Positions 1 to 7,917 of a stretch of 64,000 bases of DNA are shown here, in pieces. Made by a program: the position numbers and the translations under genes. The notes beneath the pieces are model-generated. The model was given only the letters and a program-made list of their open reading frames with translations, was not told the DNA's origin and made no database searches. The stretch lies in assembly GCF_008330225.1 (NCBI RefSeq), contig NZ_CP042466.1, forward strand, positions 3,156,001 to 3,220,000, written 5' to 3'. Source of the stretch: Geobacter sp. FeAm09. GTDB taxonomy: Bacteria > Desulfobacterota > Desulfuromonadia > Geobacterales > Pseudopelobacteraceae. Positions within the stretch are counted from its first letter, which is position 1, and each line of letters starts with the position of its first letter.

Positions 1-1789
1 CCGTGGTTCCCCGGTTGGGCGCCGAATCGAACGCCAGGGTCCCGCCGTGGTCTTTGACGATGCCGGCCGAGATCGACAGTCCGAGACCGGTTCCGCCGCG
101 GGTCCGTTTGGTGGTGAAGAACGGATCGGTCACGTGGGGCAACTGCTCGGGGGCGATGCCGACCCCCTCGTCCCGTATCCGGACGATCACGGTCCCGGCG
201 GCGGGGTCGAAACGTGTGGCGAGGAAGATGCTCCGGCCGCTGTCGGGAAGGGCCTGGCAGGCGTTTATTATCAGGTTCACGACCACCTGCTCGATCTGCT
301 GGGCGTTGCCGGAGATGCCGGGGAGGCCGTCTGCGAAGTCAACGATGAAGGTACCGGTTGAGCTGCTGATGGTGGGCCCGACGAGTTGAATCGCCGTCCG
401 GGCCACCGCGTTGACGTCGAGGCATTCCCTGTCGCCGGCATCGTCACGCCGGGCGAAATCCTTGAGGCCGTTCACGATCCGCTTGATTCGCCGGGCCCCT
501 TCGTAGATCTCGTCGAGCACCCGGGGCAGTTCCTCCCGCAGTTCCGTATAGGGGATGCCGCCAATGGGGAAGTCACCGTGGGCGCGGTAGTGTTCTTCGA
601 GGATGCGCACCGCATCCCGGTGGGATCTCTGGATAAACGGCATGTGGAGGAGGGTCAGGCCGTTGGGGTTGTTGATCTCGTGGGCCACGCCGGAAACGAG
701 GGTCCCGAGTGCGGCCATCTTGCCGGCCTGAACCAGTTGCTGCTGGTTGAGGCGCAGCTCCTCCAGCGCCCGGGAAAGCGATTCGGTTCGCTGCCGGACC
801 TTTTCCTTCAGCGAATAGGACCAGAGGACCATCCCCCCCAGGACGACCGAGAGGACAATGATGACCGCCGAAGCCGATTTCGCTATCGCCGCCCCGGAAA
901 TCCTCCGTGGTTCCAGGACGCCGAGCCATTTGTTGTAGATCGCGTCGTACTGACCGGTCTTCTTGAGGATGGTAAGCCCCTCGTTGAAGCGCGACAACAG
1001 TTCGGTATTCCCCTTCCCGACGGCAAAGGAAAGCCGCTGGGTCACGACGTTTTTTGCAACCGGCACCAGATTGGTCAGCTTGTTTTCGCGGATGATGTAC
1101 GTGCCGGGGAGCATGGCCACGACGGCGTAATCGGCGTTCCCCGCGGCAAGCAGGCGAAGCGCCTCGGCGTGGGTATTGGTCGGTATCAGGTCGCGCGGGT
1201 CGCAGATCGGGCTCAGGTAGTCGAACATGCTGCCGTTGCGGAGCAGCAGGACCTTTTTGCCGCGCAACTCCTGCAGCGAACTCACCATCGGCGTCCCCCT
1301 GCGGGCGAAGATCGTCTGATTGACGATGGCATGGGGCGCCGAAAAGTCCATGATCCTGGATCTCTGCTCCGTGTTGTTGACCCCGGCGATCAGGTCCACC
1401 CGCCCCGTCACGAGCCAGTCCAGCACATCTGCCAGGGGCCCGACCCGGATCTCCACCTTCAGCCCCATCACGTCTGCCACGGCCCTGGCCAAGTCAATGG
1501 TGAACCCGGCCGGCTGCCCGTCCTTGTCCAAAAACTGGTACGGAGGGTAGTTGTTCATATGGCCCACGACGATCTTGTCGCGCCATTCCGCCGCTGTCGC
1601 CGGCGCGGCGGCAATGCCCGCAAGAAAAAAAGCCAGCACCGCGGCGGCCGCCAGGGGGGGTGCCGACAGGGCACGACAGCAAACGAGCGCCTGGGCGAGA
1701 CACCGCCCCGGCCAGCGGAAGAGAGTGGTTTTCCGGAGAGACGGGAGGGGCGGAGGGATGGCGGTACCGTTACATCCGGAAGGTCTCAT
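1..1789 (-). CDS. Hybrid sensor histidine kinase with SBP_bac_3-type periplasmic domain (3' end cut by window edge)
   Basis: Membrane sensor kinase, read from the reverse complement. From the only in-frame ATG (1789) come a ~45-residue N-terminus, a hydrophobic segment (~46-66), then a family 3 solute-binding fold (~70-290; VGHMNNYPPYQF, DLIAGVNNTEQR) like amino-acid-binding proteins. A second transmembrane helix (~298-321) leads through a coiled linker to the DHp domain with phospho-acceptor His ~370 (GVAHEINNPNG) and an HATPase domain (DEGVGIAP, TGLGLSISAG ~568). The last residues lie beyond base 1. No response regulator gene is adjacent in the window. Known for the family: ligand binding outside controls autophosphorylation inside; the ligand here is not identifiable. 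The long leader before the hydrophobic segment is odd, so the start is uncertain. Confidence 0.88.
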   Translation of the reverse strand, partial: MRPSGCNGTAIPPPLPSLRKTTLFRWPGRCLAQALVCCRALSAPPLAAAAVLAFFLAGIAAAPATAAEWRDKIVVGHMNNYPPYQFLDKDGQPAGFTIDLARAVADVMGLKVEIRVGPLADVLDWLVTGRVDLIAGVNNTEQRSRIMDFSAPHAIVNQTIFARRGTPMVSSLQELRGKKVLLLRNGSMFDYLSPICDPRDLIPTNTHAEALRLLAAGNADYAVVAMLPGTYIIRENKLTNLVPVAKNVVTQRLSFAVGKGNTELLSRFNEGLTILKKTGQYDAIYNKWLGVLEPRRISGAAIAKSASAVIIVLSVVLGGMVLWSYSLKEKVRQRTESLSRALEELRLNQQQLVQAGKMAALGTLVSGVAHEINNPNGLTLLHMPFIQRSHRDAVRILEEHYRAHGDFPIGGIPYTELREELPRVLDEIYEGARRIKRIVNGLKDFARRDDAGDRECLDVNAVARTAIQLVGPTISSSTGTFIVDFADGLPGISGNAQQIEQVVVNLIINACQALPDSGRSIFLATRFDPAAGTVIVRIRDEGVGIAPEQLPHVTDPFFTTKRTRGGTGLGLSISAGIVKDHGGTLAFDSAPNRGTT

Positions 1790-2012
1790 ACGGGTTGAAC
1801 ATCCTTTCGACAACTCGACGCAACGGACACAGGGAACGAGGGCTGGGGCACATGGGGAGCGTGCGGCATGGGGAGCCGGCAAGGAGCGTACCTCTGCCAC
1901 CGGAACGTGTCAACGTATACTTTTCAACGACTTAGCACTGAAACGGGCGGAAGCTCAATGGGGGGAGAACTGCCGGGTGCGCCATGGCGGGAGCAAAAAG
2001 TCCCCGGGTGCG

Positions 2013-2645
2013 CTAGCGCGAGAACTCCTGCGGGGTCGTATCCCCGGGAGCGGGTGGCGGGTTGCGCAGGGTCTGGCGGGGGACGCGCACATAGGGGACG
2101 AACTTGACGACCTTTTTTTCCGCCCTTCCCTGTTGTGCGGATTCCACCAGGTCGTTGATCTGGCCCAGCATGACCGCTTTCATGGTGCTGTCCACCGGCT
2201 GGGGCTCTTTATGGCGCTCCAGTTGCTTGAGGCGGTCGAAGACCTTCTTGGCATAGACTTCGCTTTTTCCCGGCGTTTGGCTGTTGTAGCAACCGATGGC
2301 CTTCCAGTTGTAGCCGTATTTGCTGATGCAGGTGGCCAGTATCCAGGCCCCGGTCTTCGTATTGTAACAGGCGTCTCCGAGATGTTGCCACCGTTTTTCC
2401 CCGAGCACCGGCTTCCAGATGGTGTTGATCTGCATCAGCCCGATATCGAAGGTCCCGTTGCTGTTCCTGTTGATCGTTTCCGGGGCGAAATTCGACTCGA
2501 CCTTGGCGATGGCCCGCAATACCAGCGGGTTGATGCCGTACATCTCTCCGGCCTCATCGAAGCAGAAGGAGCAGGCATCCCGCCGGGCAACGCCGACAAC
2601 GACGAGCGCCAGAAGGCACGCCATTTTCAGATGTTTCGTCGTCAT
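2013..2645 (-). CDS. Exported lytic transglycosylase (SLT domain)
   Basis: 210-residue soluble lytic transglycosylase-like protein expected to cleave the glycan strand between MurNAc and GlcNAc. Residues 1-20 form a signal-peptide-like hydrophobic stretch. The SLT domain follows: AIAKVESNF with catalytic Glu ~50, then FDIGLMQIN and a late ICYNS-like tyrosine motif (GCYNS). Four cysteines (DACSFC, GDACY, ATCIS, IGCYN) could form disulfides in the periplasm. The C-terminal ~70 residues are Pro/Arg rich and not part of the fold. Small size and domain make-up resemble the lytic transglycosylases of secretion and pilus systems (VirB1/IpgF type), but no such machinery is nearby, so a general wall-remodelling role is inferred. 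Confidence 0.85.
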   Translation of the reverse strand: MTTKHLKMACLLALVVVGVARRDACSFCFDEAGEMYGINPLVLRAIAKVESNFAPETINRNSNGTFDIGLMQINTIWKPVLGEKRWQHLGDACYNTKTGAWILATCISKYGYNWKAIGCYNSQTPGKSEVYAKKVFDRLKQLERHKEPQPVDSTMKAVMLGQINDLVESAQQGRAEKKVVKFVPYVRVPRQTLRNPPPAPGDTTPQEFSR

Positions 2646-2692
2646 GACCTCTCACCCTTCACCATCGGGGAACGCGGGGGCCGGCCGGCGCA

Positions 2693-3538
2693 TCATGCCG
2701 GAGCAGGCAGGAAAGAAACGCGGCGGGACCCATCCAGCACCTTCCCGAGTTCTGCGATCAGTTGTTCGTCCAGGCCGAGCCGGGCCGCTTCGGGGAATTC
2801 CACGAGCGGCCGGTCCGGCTCGGCGCCCAGGCTCAGGCCGCAGGTCCTGGTGGCCGCGTTCACGAGCCGGACGATGGCAAGGACCGTGTCATCGGGATCG
2901 AAATGCTCACCGGAATGCCGGTCCACGGCCGCGCGATACACGGCGGGCATGTTCCAATGCTCCATCAGGCGGGTGCCCTGCTCCACGTGCAGTTCGCCGA
3001 AGATCTCCAGGAGCAGCTCCCGCTCCAGCGCGGCCTGGGCGACCCCTGCGCCGGTTATCCGTTCCAGGGCCTTGATCAGGTACAGCTTGCCCACATCGTG
3101 GAGCAACCCCGCCAGGTAGGCCTGCTCCGCCAGGCCGCGGTTGCCGGTGTTCATGGCGACCCAGCGGCAGCCGACGGCGCAGCCGTGGGAATGGAGCCAC
3201 AACTCCTGCATGATGGCGTTGACCGTGCCGTTGTGCGAGGCGTGGAGCGCAGCCTGGGAGGCCGCCATGGCCAGGTTGGACACGTGATGCGCCCCCAGCC
3301 GGATCAGGGCGTCCTTGATCGTCTCCACCTTGACCCGCCCGCTGTAGCTGGACGAATTGGCCATATTCAGGATCTGGCCGGCAAGGGCTTGGTCGTCGTT
3401 GGCCGTGTCCGCCAGTTCGTCTATGGTGTAATCGAGGTCGGAGAGCAGGTGGATCAGCTTGAGGGCTATGGGATGGAAGACCGGCAGGTCGATGGGCTGT
3501 ATCGACAGAAGCCGCCGGATCGTCAGCGAAATGGGCAT
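2693..3538 (-). CDS. HDOD domain signalling protein
   Basis: 281-residue single-domain HDOD protein. The start at 3538 (MPISLTIRR) is chosen because AAGGA sits 8 bases upstream; the longer reading from 3577 lacks a ribosome-binding site. The HDOD core (~25-220) includes PVFHPIALKL, QILNMANSSSYSG, AIRLG-like (ALIRLGAHHVSN) and an HD-like AGLLHDVGKLYL segment, so unlike many HDOD proteins an HD pair is retained. Family members act in signalling in chemotactic, c-di-GMP-rich bacteria; a biochemical reaction is not established. Gene stands alone, divergent from the FKBP gene. Confidence 0.85.
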   Translation of the reverse strand: MPISLTIRRLLSIQPIDLPVFHPIALKLIHLLSDLDYTIDELADTANDDQALAGQILNMANSSSYSGRVKVETIKDALIRLGAHHVSNLAMAASQAALHASHNGTVNAIMQELWLHSHGCAVGCRWVAMNTGNRGLAEQAYLAGLLHDVGKLYLIKALERITGAGVAQAALERELLLEIFGELHVEQGTRLMEHWNMPAVYRAAVDRHSGEHFDPDDTVLAIVRLVNAATRTCGLSLGAEPDRPLVEFPEAARLGLDEQLIAELGKVLDGSRRVSFLPAPA

Positions 3539-3899
3539 TCGGCAATCCTTGGGAACTGGCTGGGCAAAACCGGCCATGCGGTATCACGTGTCTGCAACTG
3601 ACGGTGTCACGAAGATCCGGCGCGCGACCGGGTACTGGGTACTCCCGGAGTACCCGGCGGCCCGGTGCTCCTCCCCGGCGCCGGCAGCGTCCCGTCGCCG
3701 CGCAACCGCGCTCCGTATGCGCACGGGGGGAAATCATAGCGTCGATAGCCGAAAAAAGCAAGAAAGGTGAACGTCCCGGCCAGGGGCAAATCCCATAAAA
3801 ATTGTGGATTTGCCCAACGGCGCATCTGTTGGTTGTCTCATCCGCCAATTCTGCTAAAATAAAGCTTTCTTCAAATCCATGCCCGTTGAAAGGAACATC
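3539..3899. promoter_or_regulatory. Divergent intergenic region, HDOD gene / FKBP gene
   Basis: 361 bases without a gene. It contains a GC-rich imperfect hairpin around 3630-3659 (CCGGGTACT...AGTACCCGG), a perfect 10-bp inverted repeat (3784-3793 with 3806-3815), and a likely promoter for the FKBP gene: TTGTCT at 3833-3838, 16 bases, TAAAAT at 3855-3860. The ribosome-binding site AAAGGA precedes the ATG at 3900. Confidence 0.5.
3784..3815. repeat. Perfect 10-bp inverted repeat with 12-base A/T-rich spacer
   Basis: GGGCAAATCC at 3784-3793 is mirrored by GGATTTGCCC at 3806-3815. It lies just upstream of the predicted -35 of the FKBP gene. It could be an operator or a hairpin; no T-run follows, so it is not a standard terminator. 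Confidence 0.6.
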
Positions 3900-4562
3900 A
3901 TGCGCAGATTGCTCCTGGCCGTCCTGGCCACCCTGATTGCCATCCCGGCTTTTGCCGCCGAGGCCCCGCAAACCGAAGAACAAAAGACCCTCTATGCCAT
4001 CGGCCTCATCGTGGCCCGCCAATTGTCCGTTTTCAACCTCACCCCGGCAGAGCTCGACCTGGTGCGGCAGGGGCTGACGGACGGAACCGCAGGGACCAAA
4101 CCCCTCGTGGAAGTGGAAGCCTATCTGAAGAAGGTCCAGGAGCTGGCAACCGCGCGGCGCAATGCCAAGGGAGAAAAACTGGCTGCCGCGGCGGCGGCGT
4201 TCCTCGCCCAGGCCGGCCGGGAGAAGGGGGCCGTCACCACCAAGAGCGGCATCGTCTACCTCTCCCTGAAGGAAGGCGCCGGCGTCGCCCCCACGGCCAG
4301 CGACAAGGTCAAGGTGCATTACCGCGGCACCCTGACCGACGGGACCGAGTTCGACAGCTCCTACAAGCGGGGCGAACCGGCCGAATTCCCCCTGAAGGGG
4401 GTGATCCCCTGCTGGACCGAGGGGGTACAGCTGATGAAGGTGGGCGGCAAGGCCCGACTGGTCTGCCCCGCCGCGACCGCCTACGGCGAACAGGGCAACA
4501 GTTCCATCCCCGCCAATGCGGCGCTGGTCTTTGAGATCGAACTGCTCGGCGTGACGAAGTAG
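3900..4562 (+). CDS. Exported FKBP-type peptidyl-prolyl cis-trans isomerase (FkpA/Mip class)
   Basis: 220-residue periplasmic prolyl isomerase/chaperone. Start at 3900 (MRRLLL) has AAAGGA 6 bases upstream; an ATG 21 bases earlier lacks one. Residues 1-20 are a clear signal peptide ending AFAAEA. Residues ~25-105 match the helical FKBP_N dimerisation domain. The FKBP catalytic domain (~115-220) shows VKVHYRGTLTDGTEFDSS, GVIPCWTEGVQLM, YGEQG and ALVFEIELL. A Cys replaces the usual Gly/Ala in VIxGW. Function: folding of exported proteins. Confidence 0.93.
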   Translation: MRRLLLAVLATLIAIPAFAAEAPQTEEQKTLYAIGLIVARQLSVFNLTPAELDLVRQGLTDGTAGTKPLVEVEAYLKKVQELATARRNAKGEKLAAAAAAFLAQAGREKGAVTTKSGIVYLSLKEGAGVAPTASDKVKVHYRGTLTDGTEFDSSYKRGEPAEFPLKGVIPCWTEGVQLMKVGGKARLVCPAATAYGEQGNSSIPANAALVFEIELLGVTK

Positions 4563-4634
4563 GCCGTCCGCAGCCGGCAACGGGTGCAGCGGTTCTGTCG
4601 CATCCGTTCGCAGCCGTTGCCGGTTACGCCGAGG

Positions 4635-4871
4635 TCATGAGGGTTCTTCCCCCTCATGGTCGTCGCCGAGGAAATCCCCGAAGTCGATCACATCCCGCAC
4701 CTTGGCCAGCAGCCTCTTCGGCCACCGGTCGATGGGAATCCTGGTCAGTATCTTGACCTCCTCGAACGTCAGGTCCACGTCGCCGGGCAACTTGTCGGCA
4801 AGCTCCGAAGCCCAGCGGGTCTCTTCCGGCGTCAATGCCGCCACCAGCAGCGCCTTATCGGCCTTTGTCAT
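4635..4871 (-). CDS. Small conserved-type hypothetical protein
   Basis: 78-residue acidic soluble protein with no recognised domain. Start at 4871 (MTKADKALL) chosen because GGAGG lies 6 bases upstream; the reading frame is open further up but has no ribosome-binding site. It is rich in Asp/Glu/Leu with one Pro-Arg-Trp patch (IPIDRWPKR). The convergent FKBP gene ends 72 bases away. Function unknown. Confidence 0.6.
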   Translation of the reverse strand: MTKADKALLVAALTPEETRWASELADKLPGDVDLTFEEVKILTRIPIDRWPKRLLAKVRDVIDFGDFLGDDHEGEEPS

Positions 4872-5088
4872 AGGGTCCTCCGGGATCTCGCATGATTTTT
4901 CCGCAAGCCTACAGGGAAATTTTCGGGGACACAACCCCTATTTCCCGGCGCAGCCTCCCGCTCCGTGAGCCGTAGCCCCCTGGCGGCCGCTTGCTTTTTC
5001 CGTCATCGTGATAGACTTTCCTTCAGGGGCCGTCGGGCCTCTCAAGCCAACGCCGCACAGCTATCACATCACGTAAGAAGGAGCTATC

Positions 5089-5877
5089 ATGGACTTGCAA
5101 CTGAACGGTAAAAAGGCGCTCGTCTCCGGCTCGACCAAGGGGATCGGCCTTGCCATAGCCACCGCACTGGCGCGGGAAGGGGCGCACGTCGTCGTCAACG
5201 GGCGTGACCGCGACTCCCTGGCGGCGGCACTGAAACAGATCGCCAACGCCCTGCCGGGCGCATCGGTGGAAGGCTTCCACGGCGATCTCGCCCACGTCGA
5301 AGAGGTGGACCGGCTGCGCCGGCACCTCCCCTCCCTGGACATCCTGGTGAACAACCTGGGGATCTACGAGCCAAAGCCTTTCGAAGAGATTTCCGACGAA
5401 GAGTGGCTGCGTTTTTTCCAGGTCAACGTGTTGAGCGGCGTCCGCCTTGCCAGGGCGTACCTGCCGGGCATGAAGGAGCAAAACTGGGGGCGGGTCCTCT
5501 TCATCAGCAGCGAGAGTGCCATCCAGATCCCGGCCGAGATGATCCATTACGGCATGACCAAGACGGCGCAACTGGCGGTTTCCCGCGGCCTGGCCGAGAC
5601 CTGCGCCGGCACGGGAGTGACGGTCAATGCGCTCCTGCCGGGCCCGACCCGTACGGCGGGCGTGGACGGGTTCGTGGCGAAACTGAGCGGCGGCACATCC
5701 TTTGCCGATTTCGAGAAGGAGTTTTTCCGGACCGTGCGCCCGGCCTCGCTGCTCAAACGCTTCGCCACCCCGGAAGAGGTCGCCAGCCTGGCCGTCTACG
5801 TGTGCAGCCCCCTCTCCTCGGCCACCAACGGCGCGGCCCTGCGGGTCGATGGGGGGGTGGTGCGGGCCTGCTTCTAG
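5089..5877 (+). CDS. Short-chain dehydrogenase/reductase (SDR)
   Basis: 262-residue classical SDR oxidoreductase. The N-terminal Rossmann glycine motif is SGSTKGIGLA, followed by the NNLG motif (LVNNLGIY). The catalytic triad is visible as FISSES, then HYGMTKTA (Tyr-x3-Lys). The C-terminal ATNGAALRVDGG segment is typical of FabG-like members. Substrate cannot be told; it is similar in layout to 3-oxoacyl-ACP reductases but is not in a fatty-acid cluster. AAGGAG precedes the ATG by 6-7 bases. It ends ahead of a strong terminator. Confidence 0.9.
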   Translation: MDLQLNGKKALVSGSTKGIGLAIATALAREGAHVVVNGRDRDSLAAALKQIANALPGASVEGFHGDLAHVEEVDRLRRHLPSLDILVNNLGIYEPKPFEEISDEEWLRFFQVNVLSGVRLARAYLPGMKEQNWGRVLFISSESAIQIPAEMIHYGMTKTAQLAVSRGLAETCAGTGVTVNALLPGPTRTAGVDGFVAKLSGGTSFADFEKEFFRTVRPASLLKRFATPEEVASLAVYVCSPLSSATNGAALRVDGGVVRACF

Positions 5878-5910
5878 CGGCTCTTCGGGGATGATGCAGG
5901 CCGGAAAAAA

Positions 5911-5943
5911 AGGCCGGCACCCCACCCGGGGTGCCGGCCTTTC
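5911..5943. terminator. Bidirectional intrinsic terminator
   Basis: A 13-bp perfect GC-rich stem (5911-5923 with 5928-5940, 4-base loop) is followed by TT on the + side and preceded by seven A (5905-5911), so it has a U-run in the - direction. It lies between the convergent SDR and ABC-transporter genes. Confidence 0.8.
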
Positions 5944-6037
5944 GTCTTCGCAGCATGCCGATCATGCGTCCCCCGCCCGTTCCAGGAAGTGGAGGCCGAT
6001 CCGGGGCGGATTCAGGCGGACAACCGTGCGCTGCCAT

Positions 6038-6832
6038 TCACGGAGAGAGCAGCGCCTTGTCGTCCCCAAAGGAGGCGTGGCGGATCTCATGGAACTTTTC
6101 GATCAGCTTTTCCACCGTCAGTTCCCGTTTCGCCTCCCCCTCCACGTCGAAGATGATCTCCCCCTTGTCCATCATCAGCAGGCGGTTGCCGAACTCGATG
6201 GCATGGCTCATGTTGTGGGTGATCATCATCGAGGTGAGCTTGTACTCCCTGATGAACTTGTCGGTCAGCTCCAGGACGATCTGGGCGTTCTTGGGATCGA
6301 GCGCCGCCGTATGCTCATCCAGCAGGATGAGTTCCGGCTTGGAGAGGACCATCATCAGCAGGGTCAGGGCCTGGCGCTGCCCGCCGGAAAACATGGCGAG
6401 GTTTTCCTTCATCCGGTCCTCCAGCCCCATCTTCAACTGGACCAGCTCCGAGCGGAAGAACGCCCTCATCCTGTTGTTCAGGCTCCGTTTCAGCCACTTG
6501 AACCCCTTCCGGTAGGTGATCATCATGTTGTCTTCCAGGCTCATGTTGGAGGCGGTGCCGAGGAGCGGATTCTGGAAGATCCTGCCGATGTACCGGGCCC
6601 GCCGGTACTCCGGCTCCCGCGTGATGTCCCTGCCGTTGGCCAGGATGGCGCCGCGGCTCGGGATAATGGTGCCGGCCACGAGGTTGAAAAGCGTGGACTT
6701 CCCGGCGCCGTTGCTGCCGATGACGGTGATGAAATCCCCCTCCTTGACCTTCAGGTCGATATTGCTGATGGCCAGGTTCTCGTTCACCGTGCCGGGATTG
6801 AACAGCATGGATACGTTCTTGAGCTCGATCAT
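6038..6832 (-). CDS. ABC transporter ATP-binding protein (TrpX-type importer)
   Basis: 264-residue cytoplasmic ATPase that would energise the importer encoded with it. Walker A GSNGAGKST (~38-46), Q-loop RIFQNP, signature MFSGGQRQ, Walker B LILLDEHTAALDP and the switch His (MITHNMSHA) are all present. The ATG overlaps the permease stop by 4 bases (ATGA), indicating translational coupling. Last gene of the three-gene operon. Confidence 0.93.
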   Translation of the reverse strand: MIELKNVSMLFNPGTVNENLAISNIDLKVKEGDFITVIGSNGAGKSTLFNLVAGTIIPSRGAILANGRDITREPEYRRARYIGRIFQNPLLGTASNMSLEDNMMITYRKGFKWLKRSLNNRMRAFFRSELVQLKMGLEDRMKENLAMFSGGQRQALTLLMMVLSKPELILLDEHTAALDPKNAQIVLELTDKFIREYKLTSMMITHNMSHAIEFGNRLLMMDKGEIIFDVEGEAKRELTVEKLIEKFHEIRHASFGDDKALLSP

Positions 6833-7737
6833 TTCTCCACCACCGCCTTGATGGCAACCTTTTTCAGTTTTTTGGCCTGGGTCAGGACCAGCAGTATGAT
6901 GATCAGGATGCCCTTGATCAGGTTCAGGTCGTTGGGCGTCATGTGGATGACATAGCCGTAATACCTGCCCAGGTACAGCACCGCATGGAAAAGTATCGAA
7001 CCGAGGATGGCGCAGAGGGTCAGGACGCCGATGCGGTTGCTCTTCATGATCAGAAACTCGCCGATCATGACCGAAGCCAGGCCCGAGACGATGATCCCCT
7101 GCCCCAGCCCCACATCGGCAAACCCCAGATACTGGGCCGCAAAGGCGCCGGACACGGCCACCAGGCCGTTGGACAACCCCACGCCGATGGTCTTTAGGGT
7201 CTTGGGGTTGACCCCCTGGGAGATGACCATCTGCTCGTTGTTGCCCATGGCCCCCAGAGTCATGCCCAGGTCGGTGCGGAAGAACAGGTCGATCAGGACC
7301 TTGATCACGATGGCCACCACGATGAAGAACAGGAGCAGGATGTACTCGTCCGGGATCACGTCCGTGAAACGCTCGGAAACGTTCGTCAGGATGGTTTCAT
7401 GCTGCAGGACCGGCACATTGGCCCGGTTGCCCAGGATGCGGATATTGACGGAGTAGAGCATGGTCATGGTCAGGATGCCGGCCAGGAGGTTGGGCACCCG
7501 CAGGTGGTTGTGGATCAGCGCCGTGACCATGCCCGCCAGCACCCCGCCGGCGAATGCGATCAGGAGCGCCAGCCAGAGGTTCACATCCAGCAGGATGCAC
7601 TGCACCATGAGGGCGGCCCCCAGGGGGAACGAGCCGTCCACCGTCAAATCGGGGAAATCCAGGACCCGGAAGGTGATGAACACCCCCAGGACCATGATCC
7701 CGTAAATCAGTCCTTCTACCAGAATGCCTTCGATCAT
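6829..7737 (-). CDS. ABC transporter permease (TrpX-type importer)
   Basis: 302-residue inner-membrane permease with about eight hydrophobic helices, of the branched-chain permease-like fold (FRVLDFPDLTVDGSF, GLSNGLVAVSGA). The start at 7737 (MIEGILVEG) begins right at the first helix; the reading frame extends 99 bases further but into a repeat element and without a ribosome-binding site. It sits between substrate-binding protein (180 bases upstream, separated by an inverted-repeat element) and ATPase (overlapping). Confidence 0.92.
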   Translation of the reverse strand: MIEGILVEGLIYGIMVLGVFITFRVLDFPDLTVDGSFPLGAALMVQCILLDVNLWLALLIAFAGGVLAGMVTALIHNHLRVPNLLAGILTMTMLYSVNIRILGNRANVPVLQHETILTNVSERFTDVIPDEYILLLFFIVVAIVIKVLIDLFFRTDLGMTLGAMGNNEQMVISQGVNPKTLKTIGVGLSNGLVAVSGAFAAQYLGFADVGLGQGIIVSGLASVMIGEFLIMKSNRIGVLTLCAILGSILFHAVLYLGRYYGYVIHMTPNDLNLIKGILIIILLVLTQAKKLKKVAIKAVVEK

Positions 7738-7783
7738 AGCGATGCCGTGTACCCTTCGTGAAATGATCCTCAAAAGACAGGTT

Positions 7784-7903
7784 TGCCACGGAGACGCGGA
7801 GACACGGAGGTGAGCAAAGCCCCAAGGCCGCACCAAAACCGGGCGGCCCGGCGCCGGCTCACCATTTTAGTCAAAAAATCCCGTGTCTCCGCGGCTCCGT
7901 GAC
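7784..7903. repeat. Inverted-repeat element, degenerate copy of the CCACAGAGACACGGAG family
   Basis: GCCACGGAGACGCGGAGACACGGA (in two parts, starting 7784) is mirrored imperfectly near 7881-7903 (CGTGTCTCCGCGGCTCCGTG). About 75 bases of unremarkable sequence lie between. It occupies the spacer between the binding-protein and permease genes and shares its motif with the elements at 35256-35402 and 62799-63088. Confidence 0.65.
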
Positions 7904-7917
7904 CCAACCGCCGGTTG

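Noticed and set aside
386-1798. 470-residue open frame on the + strand at the left edge
   Set aside because: Antisense to the sensor kinase; the kinase reading shows H, N and G boxes.
2907-4580. 557-residue - strand frame spanning the HDOD and FKBP genes
   Set aside because: It is out of frame with the HDOD protein and antisense to the FKBP gene.
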